From positions 1 to 27,773 of the forward strand of contig MLAK01001199.1 of assembly GCA_001839685.1 (NCBI GenBank): a stretch of 27,773 nucleotides of DNA, written 5' to 3'. Below are positions 1 through 8,236 of the stretch, piece by piece. The position numbers were made by a program, and so were the translations under genes. How positions within the stretch are numbered: the stretch's first letter is position 1; each line of letters begins with the position of its first letter. The DNA comes from Tritrichomonas foetus (lineage: Eukaryota > Parabasalia > Tritrichomonadida > Tritrichomonadidae). The notes beneath the pieces were generated by a model. It searched no databases. It was not told the DNA's origin and saw only the letters and a program-made list of their open reading frames with translations.

Positions 1-14
1 TTTCATATAGGAGG
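1..14 (+). repeat. Left copy of a 14-bp terminal inverted repeat
   Basis: The first 14 bases (TTTCATATAGGAGG) are the exact reverse complement of 27757-27770, three bases from the right end. Identity stops at base 15. In this copy the repeat lies in the coding frame of the truncated left-edge gene. Most likely the contig broke at both ends in copies of one dispersed family, or the repeat is real and mobile. The sequence alone does not decide. Confidence 0.6.
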
Positions 15-134
15 GATTATTTAGGTAATGTTTCCGAAAATGTACAGCTTCATTTACAGAACGAAATAAGAGAAATTAACGAAATCATGACAGGTGAAGG
101 GTGGGGTTTATTATCATATATTCATAATTTGTAA
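3..134 (+). CDS. C-terminal fragment of an unidentified protein (5' end outside window)
   Basis: An open frame enters from the left edge at base 3 and runs 43 codons to a TAA at 132-134. The visible tail is polar (Asn, Glu, Ile) with one Gly/Trp-rich turn (GEGWGLL) and ends in YIHNL. I recognise no family. The stop codon is followed by ATAAAA, so a UAAA motif overlaps the stop, as is usual for trichomonad poly(A) signals; this supports a genuine gene end. A weak stem-loop (156-185, arms of 11 bp with two mismatches) follows. The first 12 bases of this frame (SYRR) lie inside the 14-bp inverted repeat shared with the right end of the window. It could equally be the end of a decayed family member. 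Confidence 0.5.
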   Translation, partial: SYRRDYLGNVSENVQLHLQNEIREINEIMTGEGWGLLSYIHNL

Positions 135-219
135 ATAAAATTTATTTTTTGTTCCTTCGATGATTCATTTTTAAGAATCAATGAAGCAAAAATGAATAAA
201 ATCAATGAAATCAAAAATT

Positions 220-291
220 GTTCATTCATGATTTAAATTATAAGAATTTATAAATGAAGTTAAGGTGTTCAAATATGGGTCAGTTATGAAT
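220..291 (+). repeat. 72-bp direct repeat, copy 1
   Basis: Bases 220-291 match 481-552 with two substitutions (at 226/487 and near the 3' end). The copies are offset by 261 bases. The repeat has no long open frame and no obvious internal dyad. The high identity in non-coding sequence suggests a recent duplication or two insertions of one short element. Confidence 0.8.
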
Positions 292-480
292 AAAAAAACG
301 TGATAAATAACGAATATAAAAAATGAAAATATGTGGTGATTAAATTAATATGGAATTTATGAAAAAATAGAATGTGGGAAAATGGACGATGTTGGGGCTT
401 TATGTTTTGGNTTATTTTTGAATTGATGGTGTCAGTGATGAAAAATTTTTAGGTGATCGTAATGACTCAAACATAATATT

Positions 481-552
481 GTTCATTTATGATTTAAATT
501 ATAAGAATTTATAAATGAAGTTAAGGTGTTCAAATATGGGTCAGTTTTGAAT
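481..552 (+). repeat. 72-bp direct repeat, copy 2
   Basis: Second copy of the 72-bp repeat, same orientation as 220-291, with two mismatches. The sequence flanking the two copies differs, so the duplication unit is essentially the 72 bases. Confidence 0.8.
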
Positions 553-678
553 AATAATATGTGTTAGCATTTTTCGACGTACATATTATATTATTAATAA
601 AAGAACTAAAACAATAGAGGAATTCTTTATAAACAAAAAGCCGAAGTACTGCTGTGCAGAGACATGCAGATATAACCC

Positions 679-1584
679 TTATATTATGGGATTCTCATTT
701 CCACTTATCCCGAATTCTTTTTGCAAATCATCGTTTGCAAGATAGGAATATTTAATTTCCGTCCAGGGAGGATTTGAATATTCTTTTAAGTAAGGAATTG
801 CGATTCTCATCCATTTATAAACTGGTGCAATTTCTTTTGTTTCTGGATTTGTCCTAGTGTAATGAATAATGCAGCAGTTTTTAATTTTTTGCTCAGGAGG
901 AACATTGACCAACCGTTCAGCGAAATCAGATTGGTGAATCATTTCAATCCTTGCCCGAAAAACTTGCATGACATTGAAATGTGATACAATGATCGCCGAA
1001 CTCGGAAATATTGCTTTATTCGAAAGCTTGTCAAGAATATAGTCGATTCTTAAAGCAACTTCAGCTAAAGATTCACCTGAAGGAGGTCTCCAATAGAAAA
1101 AGTCACGTTTTGATCGTTTCAATTGATCTTCAAATCTCTTTAAACGTTCTTTATAAGAAAGGCCAGCAATTCGCCCAAAGTTGCGTTCTCTCAAAAAAAC
1201 ATGGCGAATCCAATGAGCATGTGGGAGCTTTAAAAGTGAAGCTGTTTCAATTGCACGAACATATTCACTACAGAAATAAACTCCAAAGAAAACGTTAATA
1301 TTATCCCTTATCCAATCTCCTGCTGCTCGTGCTTGCTCGCGTCCTCTGTCGGTAAGTCTCCATTTTGATTCATGCGTTTCCATAAATTGAGGCGAGAATA
1401 ACTGATAATTTCCTTTTCGTTCTTCTTCAAAAGCTAAATTTCCTTCTGATGCGCCGTGCCTGACAAGAACTAAATCGTTTGGCATATTTAAAAGACCCAA
1501 CTGCACTGGCATATTACCTTGAGCATTCGTTTTCAGTAGATTACGGAGAAAAGAGGGCTTTTTTCTGATAAAAGAGGAAATCAT
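679..1584 (-). CDS. Histidine phosphatase superfamily (phosphoglycerate-mutase-like) protein
   Basis: 301 aa from an ATG at 1584. The signature LVRHGASEGN (residues about 40-50) gives the RHG catalytic core, with His43 as the expected phospho-acceptor. Arg110 sits in a YVRAIETA motif, Glu133 in LRERNFG is the likely proton donor, and His202 in IVSHFNVM is the second catalytic His. The full catalytic set is therefore present and an active phosphatase or mutase is expected. Length and the loose core fit a branched-clade phosphatase better than glycolytic dPGM, and the substrate cannot be named. The first 35 residues lie before the domain and are basic; an internal Met25 or Met34 is an alternative start. 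No clear initiator motif is seen within 30 bases upstream. Confidence 0.85.
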   Translation of the reverse strand: MISSFIRKKPSFLRNLLKTNAQGNMPVQLGLLNMPNDLVLVRHGASEGNLAFEEERKGNYQLFSPQFMETHESKWRLTDRGREQARAAGDWIRDNINVFFGVYFCSEYVRAIETASLLKLPHAHWIRHVFLRERNFGRIAGLSYKERLKRFEDQLKRSKRDFFYWRPPSGESLAEVALRIDYILDKLSNKAIFPSSAIIVSHFNVMQVFRARIEMIHQSDFAERLVNVPPEQKIKNCCIIHYTRTNPETKEIAPVYKWMRIAIPYLKEYSNPPWTEIKYSYLANDDLQKEFGISGNENPII

Positions 1585-1867
1585 TTATCTAATCTGCTGG
1601 AAAACGATCATTTTGAATTCAAATTTGTATCAAAATTCAGAAAAATAAACGTGCTCTACATTTCCCAAATAAACAAATATAAAATAAGATCTCTTACGAA
1701 TCATTTATTACCACTCTTTGTAGTACACATCATATATCACATACTAGAAATTATCTTTGTCTCAAATTCACTTTTATTATTAAATCACTTATATCGTAGT
1801 TGCTTGACATAATATTATCTTAAATTAGAGGTATAATAGACTCTTTGACATACTAATATAAGTTTAT

Positions 1868-3391
1868 TTATTTATTACATTTAATTTCTATAATATCGGA
1901 ATATTCGTCACTATAATCACTACTGGCTTTCACTTCTTTCTTTTCTACACTCCTCAAATGCTCGATACTATACTCACCAGCTGCCCTTACAACCACTGTT
2001 TTCATTTTATCATCATCACCATCAAGATCAGCTACAAGGAGAATATCACCATCTACAATTCCTGCTTCTTCAAGTGATCTATCATTATCATCATCAGCAT
2101 CATATATAATTTTGCCATCTTTTACAATTGATGGTGCAGATGCTCCAACTTCCTGGCCAACTCGTGCAAGCATTGTTTGTGAGAAGGGGCAACAAACCCG
2201 ATACAGCTCAACTCCACAAATAGCACAATCCCGATTAGGAGGTGCTAAAGATGCTGGAGAAAGTCTTGGCCCTTTATTATCATGTGCCATCCAAACAGAT
2301 TTCACTGAAGATGTCACTGGATTTTTCCCCTGATATGTTGCATCATTTGATTGGTTTTGAATTGCAGCCTTTATCATTCGATCCATTTGTAAAACAGCAA
2401 TTCCAGAAATGACACTATTCGTTGTAGCGAGTGCTGGCTCGACGACAGAAACAAGTCCTTTTGCATCAAACATCGAACAACGTCTTTCAATTGAGAAAGC
2501 ACGAGCCTGAAGGTTTGCTGCAGCTGTTGCAAATGCCATATGCAAGTTATCATCTTTATCGAATGTTTGTGGAGCCTTTAAAACGGAGGAAGCCCATTTA
2601 AATACTGAAACAGATTCTTCATCAGTCCATACATCCCTTTGTCGATTGGCTGGTTCAGAATTAGCTTCAGCATCAATTCCAACAACATTTGGAGGATCTC
2701 TGTGCTTCCACATTTCAGTATTATTTTGAAGTTCTCTGATTCGGTCAACAAAAACAGCTGTAAAAGGTGAGCTTCCCTCTTCAACAGTCACAACATCAGT
2801 TGATTCATTATGCGCATACATTGAATTAAATAAATGAAAAGCCCAAGCTGCACAGTGTTCGTAGTTTTCTGGTGTTGATCGAATCGTGCAAGTAATTTTT
2901 GGTCCAGATGGCTCCGATCCAGGCGTACAGTCATAACATTCACTAGAATATGGAATGACTGGAACCGATTGAGCTGATTTTCCTGATGAAGCACAATCAA
3001 TTTCCAGAATTTGAGAGAAAACGCACAATTGGTTCACTTTTTTGCGTGCTGCCATATTATCAACAGCACAAAAAACAAAATCAAACTGGTTAACAAAAGA
3101 CATAGAAAAATCATGTGTCATTACATTCATGTATAAACCAGTTATATTTAAATTGGGATATAGCCTTGATGCATTTGCTGCAAGCGCTTTAGATTTTTCT
3201 ACTCCGATATCTTTTTCTGAATAAAAAAATTGACGACTAAGGTTAGAAAGCGAAACTGTGTCGAAGTCAATAACAGTCATATTTGTATAACCAGCAATTG
3301 CAAGTGATTTCACAATTTCGCAACCAATTCCGCCTGCTCCAACAACTAAAATGTTTGGAGGGGTATTTATATGTCGTAGTTTTGGAATCAT
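1868..3391 (-). CDS. UBA2: SUMO-activating enzyme subunit 2 (UBA2/SAE2-like E1)
   Basis: 507 aa. In the family, this E1 subunit adenylates the SUMO C-terminus and carries it as a thioester for transfer to UBC9. Seen here: nucleotide-binding loop GAGGIGCE (18-25), IDFDTV (41-46), NLSRQF (50-55), zinc pair CYDC (152-155), and the likely catalytic Cys168 in ITCTIRSTP, matching the CTIRNTP context of UBA2. The second zinc pair is CAIC (389-392). DKDDNLHMAFATAAANL (279 on) and ATTNSVISG (322 on) are typical of UBA2 adenylation domains. A ubiquitin-fold region follows (about 400-460), then an acidic/lysine tail. It is shorter than the roughly 640-aa human protein. The stop overlaps TAAATAAATAAA, fitting the trichomonad poly(A) signal. 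TCATCA directly precedes the ATG, a near-match to the initiator. Confidence 0.93.
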   Translation of the reverse strand: MIPKLRHINTPPNILVVGAGGIGCEIVKSLAIAGYTNMTVIDFDTVSLSNLSRQFFYSEKDIGVEKSKALAANASRLYPNLNITGLYMNVMTHDFSMSFVNQFDFVFCAVDNMAARKKVNQLCVFSQILEIDCASSGKSAQSVPVIPYSSECYDCTPGSEPSGPKITCTIRSTPENYEHCAAWAFHLFNSMYAHNESTDVVTVEEGSSPFTAVFVDRIRELQNNTEMWKHRDPPNVVGIDAEANSEPANRQRDVWTDEESVSVFKWASSVLKAPQTFDKDDNLHMAFATAAANLQARAFSIERRCSMFDAKGLVSVVEPALATTNSVISGIAVLQMDRMIKAAIQNQSNDATYQGKNPVTSSVKSVWMAHDNKGPRLSPASLAPPNRDCAICGVELYRVCCPFSQTMLARVGQEVGASAPSIVKDGKIIYDADDDNDRSLEEAGIVDGDILLVADLDGDDDKMKTVVVRAAGEYSIEHLRSVEKKEVKASSDYSDEYSDIIEIKCNK

Positions 3392-3869
3392 TGATGAAAT
3401 CAGATGAATTCTATGTTTTCCTAAACGGTCGCCTTTAATCGTGAAATTGGCCTGTAATTAACCAAAATATGGTGAAATTCATATTACTATGGTGAAATAA
3501 TGGTGAAATTCTTTTTTGACAAGGTGGTTGAAGCAGTTTTGCATGTATTGAATGAAATAATTTTCGTAAAAATTGCATCATTATACTCTAAAAATCATTT
3601 AATAAAATCTCCACTCAAAAGTATCAAAATAGTAAAAACTTTTTATTTCTAGAATTTTGAAAAATCGGATTTCGATCTCTTAACTCTAAAATATGACTTA
3701 TGAGCAATCTAAAATATAAAAATTTAAAAAATGAAGTTGAATCAAAATTTATCATAATAATAATAATACTTAACTTTAGATATCAATGTGACATAAAAAA
3801 GAAACAAAGTTTCCTTCATAAAGGCTTTGATGAAATGAAGGAAATGTATAAACAAAGAAAGATACAGTC
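3392..3869. other. Intergenic region
   Basis: Upstream region of the UBA2-like gene and 3' region of the EamA transporter. Three close copies of TGGTGAAAT occur at about 3470-3508. No RNA gene or conserved reading frame was found. A plus-strand frame starting at 3700 is non-coding shadow and AT-rich sequence. Confidence 0.5.
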
Positions 3870-5075
3870 TTACAATTCTGCAATTTTCTCATCAATATTT
3901 TCCTCAATATCACCTGATTTTTCTTTCTCTTGTTCTTTATTAGCTTTTGTCTTTTTATCTTTCTTCTTTTTATCTTTCTTCTTCTTATCTTTCTTCTTTT
4001 TATCTTTCTCCTTCTTCTCTATGTTGTTTTCTTCATATTCATCTTCAATATCGTCTTGACGTTCGAGTTCTTCTGCAGAAGAGATTTCGCCCATACTTGA
4101 AATGTCTTGTACGGGCTTTTTATCACCAAGGAATCCAATACCAATGGCAACTGCCAAAGCGACAACACCAATCACACACATGAAGATTTCCCACCATCTG
4201 TAGCCACTCCACTCATGAACGAAAGCGACACCAACAACAATACCAACAAAAATCTGACCAAATGTAATAAAACTTGCACCAGTTGCTCCAATATTATTAA
4301 CGAGAAAAACATAACCATGTCCGGCTATACCAGTAGCTAACACACCAATAATTAATGCCCACACCCAAGCCATTGGAGGAGCTGCAACTGATTGAGAAGC
4401 GAGGACTTTTGGCGTATCCCAAATAAGGGACCAAATAAGACAAAGGATGGCAGATGCACCAATTTGGATCATTGCTGAAACAGTAATATCAGTATTGGGT
4501 GATTTCCATTTCATGTAAACCATACCGACACCTTGAACAATAACACCACAAATTAGAACGACGTAACCAATTGTTACATTTTTTGTTTCATCTGATGATC
4601 CTGCATGCAGAAATGATGGAACTGCATTCAAAACAACACCAACTAAAGCTGCAACTAATGAGATAAATTTATAAATTGTGAATCTTTCGTCGGGGAAAAT
4701 AAAATGTGACATGATCGATGCCGTGGCTGTGGAAATTGGCTGGGTAATCTGAGCAGCTGCCGATGGAAGCCACTGAATTGAAATGGCAACCATGCATTGT
4801 GTTATACCGTGAAAAAGAATTCCTCCAATTGCGATATGAATGATTGGTATAATTCCGCTGGTAAAGTGCGCTTTGGCAACCTGAGCATAATTAGGTTGAA
4901 TAAAGTAACGAAATAGAAAGATAATAAAACAAGATCCAAAACCCAGTAGCATTCGATAAAAGATAAGGACACATGAGTTGAAGTATTTTTGCCCCTGCTG
5001 AACAGCAGCAAAAGCTGATCCATACACCAAGGAAAGTAGAACGTACACTATTGCGTCGACGACTGTGAATTTCAT
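3870..5075 (-). CDS. EamA/DMT-superfamily membrane transporter with Lys/Asp-rich tail
   Basis: 401 aa with about ten hydrophobic segments between residues 5 and 325, in the two-times-five layout of drug/metabolite transporters. The first half has GSAFAAVQQGQKYF and FYRMLLG; the second has GHGYVFLVNNIGATGASF followed by GQIFVGIVVGVAFVHEW, both typical of EamA repeats. The substrate is unknown; relatives move nucleotide sugars, amino acids or metabolites. The C-terminal 75 residues are cytoplasm-like and highly charged: an acidic stretch (about 332-352), then repeated KDKKK blocks, then an acidic end. The tail is encoded by a 15-bp tandem repeat. TCATAA at about 45 bases before the ATG is a possible but distant initiator. 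Confidence 0.85.
   Translation of the reverse strand: MKFTVVDAIVYVLLSLVYGSAFAAVQQGQKYFNSCVLIFYRMLLGFGSCFIIFLFRYFIQPNYAQVAKAHFTSGIIPIIHIAIGGILFHGITQCMVAISIQWLPSAAAQITQPISTATASIMSHFIFPDERFTIYKFISLVAALVGVVLNAVPSFLHAGSSDETKNVTIGYVVLICGVIVQGVGMVYMKWKSPNTDITVSAMIQIGASAILCLIWSLIWDTPKVLASQSVAAPPMAWVWALIIGVLATGIAGHGYVFLVNNIGATGASFITFGQIFVGIVVGVAFVHEWSGYRWWEIFMCVIGVVALAVAIGIGFLGDKKPVQDISSMGEISSAEELERQDDIEDEYEENNIEKKEKDKKKKDKKKKDKKKKDKKTKANKEQEKEKSGDIEENIDEKIAEL
3951..4010 (-). repeat. 15-bp tandem repeat encoding KDKKK blocks
   Basis: Four 15-bp units start at 3951, 3966, 3981 and 3996 (plus-strand unit CTTTTTATCTTTCTT, third unit with one change). They are read in frame on the minus strand as lysine/aspartate pentads in the tail of the transporter. 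The unit is a multiple of three, so copy number can change without breaking the frame. Confidence 0.85.
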
Positions 5076-5838
5076 GGACGGATTTTTGGGATCGAATTTT
5101 CGAGTCGATTTTTTTTATGAGTTTTTCAGAAATAATTAAATTTTGTGAAATAATTTGTGTAGAGTGAAATGATTGTGTTTACTTCATTGAAAAAGAGAAT
5201 TCTTCTTTCAATAATATTCAATGGTAATTAGGCATATTGAATAAAGTAAATGAGAAGACAGCCAAATAAATTGAATAAATTCAATTTATTGTTAAGGATA
5301 TTAAATAAATAAAAGGATTGATATAAAATGCGATTATCTCATCATTTAGGATTTAGTAAGACTAATAATTGGCTTATCGTATATTAATTGTAACAGATAT
5401 AGTTTTCGTTATGTCGACATATTTTTATATTCTTTATATCGCAAGATGCAACAAGTGTGAACACAAAATTTCATCGTTTTGAAATGTGAAATATTTCTCC
5501 TAAAAAATTCATTATTCAGAGATTATTTCAGGTATTTTATCAAAACGAGAATTAATCACAATGAGAATTTAACTCAGTTTTTACCTGGTCTTTAGAATAC
5601 CCAATATATTGCATATGACCAAATATACGCTGAAAGCCTCATTTTCTCAAAGTTGACTTCAACCATAAATACAATAAAAGCGAGAAAAGAGTCTAAATAA
5701 AAACTATTCAATTGAAAAGACAAGTTAGCTCAAGGAATAATTTGGAACCAAATTTAGTTAATATTATTAATAATCTCAAATTTTTCAATTTCATTTTTTT
5801 TTTTTTAACAAATCAAATGACACCACCTTTTCAGTTGA
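5076..5838. other. Intergenic region between two minus-strand genes
   Basis: 763 bases holding the promoter of the EamA transporter and the 3' region of the IBD gene. The one clear structural feature is a perfect palindrome at 5265-5290. A T-run (about 5796-5806) lies just before the 3' end of the IBD gene. I saw no RNA gene or coding relic. Confidence 0.5.
5265..5290. repeat. Perfect 12-bp inverted repeat with 2-nt spacer
   Basis: AATAAATTGAAT (5265-5276) is followed after two bases by its exact reverse complement (5279-5290). It lies about 190 bases upstream of the transporter ATG. In DNA this AT-rich such dyads arise by chance more often, and no function is implied. Confidence 0.75.
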
Positions 5839-6465
5839 TCAATATGCTAAATATAAATCTTCTAAATTCTCATCATTTTCTTCATTTTCATTGATATTTT
5901 CGTCATTGATAAAAAAACAGTTGCCAAAATCATTGTAAGCATCAGAGTAATCTGTCGAATTAAATACCATATCATGAACCTGCTGAATGTTGCTTGTTTG
6001 TTGATTATGATTAAGAGAATAAATCCCAACACCTTTTCTTATCGTCCATTCTCTCCTTCTTGTTTTGTGATTTTGTAAGTAGGGTATTCTTTCTTCGAGT
6101 TGTCGATAGTTCTTTTCATTCTTAGGAAGTGGAGTATAACCAGCCTTTAATAAAACAGAATTTAGTGTAGTGCGGCATTTTAAAAGTACATTTGCTAATT
6201 GTTTTGAATTAAGTGCAACTTTTCCTTCGAAAAACATAACACCACACACAAGACACCTTTTCCAATCTGTTTTTTCATCTTTCATGCAAAATATTTTTAT
6301 CATTGAAAGAATAAGTTCGATTGTTTTTCCAGAATTGCATTTTTTGTATCTAAATTTATCAGACGCAATTAAAGCACGAAATTGGTTGAATTGGAGTTGA
6401 TCATCTTGATCTAAAAGATCAAAGTATTCAGGGTTCTCGATTGAAAGAAGTTTTCGATTTGGCAT
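5839..6465 (-). CDS. Initiator-binding-domain (IBD) transcription factor, IBP39 family
   Basis: 208 aa. Residues about 14-145 match the IBD fold of trichomonad initiator-binding proteins: YFDLLDQDDQLQFNQFRALI at the start, DWKRCLVCGVMFFEGKVALN (67-86), the recognition-helix region KQLANVLLKCRTTLNSVL (88-105) and KAGYTPLP, then IPYLQNH and REWTIRK (139-144). In Trichomonas vaginalis, IBP39 binds the initiator TCA(+1)Py(T/A) and places RNA polymerase II. This protein lacks the larger C-terminal domain of IBP39. Its tail (150-208) is Asn/Gln- then Glu/Asp-rich, activation-domain-like by composition. It is probably a specialised family member rather than the general factor. Its own promoter has a consensus initiator 12 bases upstream of the ATG, so self-control is possible (inference). 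Confidence 0.85.
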   Translation of the reverse strand: MPNRKLLSIENPEYFDLLDQDDQLQFNQFRALIASDKFRYKKCNSGKTIELILSMIKIFCMKDEKTDWKRCLVCGVMFFEGKVALNSKQLANVLLKCRTTLNSVLLKAGYTPLPKNEKNYRQLEERIPYLQNHKTRRREWTIRKGVGIYSLNHNQQTSNIQQVHDMVFNSTDYSDAYNDFGNCFFINDENINENEENDENLEDLYLAY

Positions 6466-6472
6466 TCACTTG

Positions 6473-6479
6473 AAAGTGA
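6473..6479 (-). promoter_or_regulatory. Initiator element of the IBD gene
   Basis: Read on the minus strand, TCACTTT fits TCA(+1)Py(T/A), with +1 at 6477 and a 5' UTR of about 12 bases, the usual trichomonad spacing. It is the left half of a 14-bp dyad TCACTTTCAAGTGA (6466-6479) that ends at the base before the ATG. Confidence 0.7.
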
Positions 6480-6482
6480 TCC

Positions 6483-6635
6483 TTATAAATTGATAATCAC
6501 ATCAATTGAAGCTTTTTCTAAATGTATTGAAAAAAATCGGCCTGACCGATTATTCGGAATCTTATTTTTATCAATGACAAAATGTTTCTTGTTGATAGCA
6601 CCATGAAAAACTGCAATGATATAATCTTTCACCAT
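6483..6635 (-). CDS. Possible 50-aa ORF or 3' relic of a lost gene
   Basis: ATG at 6635 (minus) opens 50 codons ending in TAA at 6483-6485, only 17 bases before the IBD ATG. The frame stays open upstream of the ATG to about 6690, roughly 70 codons without a stop, which is long for DNA this AT-rich. Content looks coding-like (VKDYIIAVFHGAINKKHFVI, then RSGRFFSIHLEKASIDVI), with balanced hydrophobic and charged residues. I recognise no family. It may be a small gene, the end of a degraded gene, or chance. The initiator of the IBD gene lies after its stop, so the two are not one transcript by design. Confidence 0.25.
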   Translation of the reverse strand: MVKDYIIAVFHGAINKKHFVIDKNKIPNNRSGRFFSIHLEKASIDVIINL

Positions 6636-6912
6636 CGAAAGTGCTTTGCATAATTTGATGAATGGATAATGAATATCCAGAATTCATTCGAGATTAAAAC
6701 GTTTAAATATGCTTCATATCACATATAAAAAAGATTCATATAATTAATTATTTGTTCAAGTAAGTTATTGATGAAATATGGCCAACTTATAAATTTCCAT
6801 GGACTATAACAAGCTTGAGTTGTTGTTGTGAGGAATTGCTGAAATTTCATGAATTTTATTGCGAAAACTGATATTTTATGTGAAACTACTCTGAGTGTTA
6901 TATCAATTATCA

Positions 6913-6988
6913 AAATCATTTCTCTAGATATCAAGTTCAATTATCAATAATAGAAAAGTAAACTTATGAAGAAATCATTTCTCTAGAT
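6913..6988 (+). repeat. 17-bp direct repeat pair
   Basis: AAATCATTTCTCTAGAT occurs exactly at 6913-6929 and 6972-6988, both inside the divergent intergenic region. The spacing is 59 bases. They could be paired factor sites or a small duplication. Confidence 0.7.
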
Positions 6989-7108
6989 TTCAATGATTGG
7001 AACATAATATCAGTTTTTGATGGCTGAAAATAAAACTCGAGAAATGAAATACATTCATAGTGTGCTTCACATCTTGGAAAGGCTTAAATTTCCTTATTAG
7101 AATTCATG

Positions 7109-7130
7109 ATCATGTTGTGTTTAACATGAT
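7109..7130. repeat. 8-bp hairpin, 6-nt loop
   Basis: ATCATGTT (7109-7116), loop GTGTTT, then the exact complement AACATGAT (7123-7130). It lies 20 bases before a larger inverted repeat. Confidence 0.7.
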
Positions 7131-7150
7131 AGGAGAGAAAGAGCATTAAA

Positions 7151-7194
7151 AAAATTGATGATGATCAATTTCCAAAAATTATATCATCAATTTT
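7151..7194. repeat. 12-bp perfect inverted repeat, 20-nt loop
   Basis: AAAATTGATGAT (7151-7162) and ATCATCAATTTT (7183-7194) are exact reverse complements. Together with the hairpin at 7109 it makes a cluster of dyads in the middle of the divergent promoter region. Confidence 0.7.
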
Positions 7195-7533
7195 CATCGT
7201 AACAACCTGTCAAACTCTTTGCATGCGCCAATAATTAGGGATTACTTGATCTGATTGAAAGGGATGCATCAAGCTTTGAAACGAATCATTTCAACGATTG
7301 AGAAATGAATTGAAAATAATCTGAAAAAATTCAATAAATAATTTTTTGACATTGATTCAAATTTTCCAAGCACGTATAAAAATACCAATCTTCAAACTTC
7401 TGTATTTCACTTAAAATATTATTTACCTAATTTGACGAAAAAAAGATTATATGAAAATATTATTCTATTAATTTGACCACTATTTCACCTCTAACGACTT
7501 TTATGATGACATTAATTTTTGAAAGGGAAATTT

Positions 7534-7538
7534 TCATT
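7534..7538 (+). promoter_or_regulatory. Initiator-like motif of the 7559 gene
   Basis: TCATT fits TCA(+1)Py(T/A), with +1 at 7536 and the ATG 23 bases downstream, close to the usual spacing. No other ATG lies between them. Confidence 0.5.
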
Positions 7539-7558
7539 TCTATCCAAAATTTATCAAA

Positions 7559-8236
7559 ATGGAAAACTCCAAAAGAAACTACATCCGCCGAAAAAAAACT
7601 TACAACAAATGTATGACATTAATCCGACAAACTCTTGAACTCATCAATCTTGTAAAAAAAACAAATATCCCTGCTAATCAAATCACTGAACAAGCAAAGC
7701 AGCACGCCGATCTTGTTGAAGCTGTTTGCTGGGACCCACGAACGCGAATAACAGATGAGCTCTACCAGCAGGTCGCTATACGCAAAACGCGCGAACTTTG
7801 TACATCCTTAATAAATAAGCAAGCCCCTCAAGTCAGCGCCATTCATATGATTATACAAATGAATGGACTCAAATCAATAAGTGCTCTTCAAAATGCCCCG
7901 AAAGACACAAAACAAAAAAATATATCCGATACACCAAAAACCCAATTAAAAGCCCAAAATCAAACTCAAAATAACCACCAACAAAATCAACAACTAAATC
8001 AATCTCAAACAGCTCCAGTCAAGACACTACCGATTCCAATTTTACAAAATCCAGATAACATTTTAAATGAAACAGATTTTCCTCAAAATCCAATCAATTT
8101 GCAATTTAGCATCAATCCTTCTGATCAAATTTTACCAATGGACATTGATTCAGAATTAGATTCTAATCTTATTGACAAACCTGATAGTTTTTTGCCAGTC
8201 ACAAGCTTTTACAGCAATACATTTCCTGAAATTTAA
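7559..8236 (+). CDS. Unknown protein, basic N-terminal helical region, Gln/Asn-rich tail
   Basis: 225 aa. The first 100 residues look folded: a very basic start (RNYIRRKKTYNK), then a probable helical unit with a distinctive block AVCWDPRTRITDELYQQVA followed by RKTRELCTSLINK (about 55-87). I have seen no family I can name with confidence. Residues about 115-165 are Gln/Asn/Pro-rich and disordered. The end (about 180-225) has acidic and hydrophobic patches (LPMDIDSELDSNL), as in some transcription activators. A nuclear role is only a guess from this composition. The gene is divergent from the IBD gene across 1.1 kb. Its stop is TAAT, without an overlapping UAAA. Confidence 0.75.
   Translation: MENSKRNYIRRKKTYNKCMTLIRQTLELINLVKKTNIPANQITEQAKQHADLVEAVCWDPRTRITDELYQQVAIRKTRELCTSLINKQAPQVSAIHMIIQMNGLKSISALQNAPKDTKQKNISDTPKTQLKAQNQTQNNHQQNQQLNQSQTAPVKTLPIPILQNPDNILNETDFPQNPINLQFSINPSDQILPMDIDSELDSNLIDKPDSFLPVTSFYSNTFPEI

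Larger units (their letters stand above)
135..678. other. Intergenic region with repeats and one ambiguous base
   Basis: AT-rich spacer between the left-edge gene and the convergent phosphatase-like gene. It holds two copies of a 72-bp direct repeat and one unresolved base (n at 411). Around 380-430 short frames look vaguely coding but are broken by stops and an apparent frameshift, so decayed gene sequence is possible. I could not assign it to a family. Confidence 0.5.
6466..7558. other. Divergent intergenic region between the IBD gene and the 7559 gene
   Basis: 1,093 bases. Next to the IBD start is the initiator dyad, then a 50-codon minus-strand frame (6483-6635). Further right are a 17-bp direct repeat (6913-6929 and 6972-6988, offset 59), a hairpin (7109-7130) and a second inverted repeat (7151-7194). 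The right end carries an initiator-like TCATT for the 7559 gene. No RNA gene was recognised. Confidence 0.5.

Noticed and set aside
3700..4183. Plus-strand Ser/Phe-rich ORFs
   Set aside because: They are the antisense of the Lys/Asp repeat tail of the EamA transporter.
4320..4345. Plus-strand GCTAACACACC, resembling a trichomonad intron branch/3' site
   Set aside because: It is on the strand opposite the transporter gene, lacks the ACTAAC...AG end and a GTATGT partner, and all genes here are open without introns.
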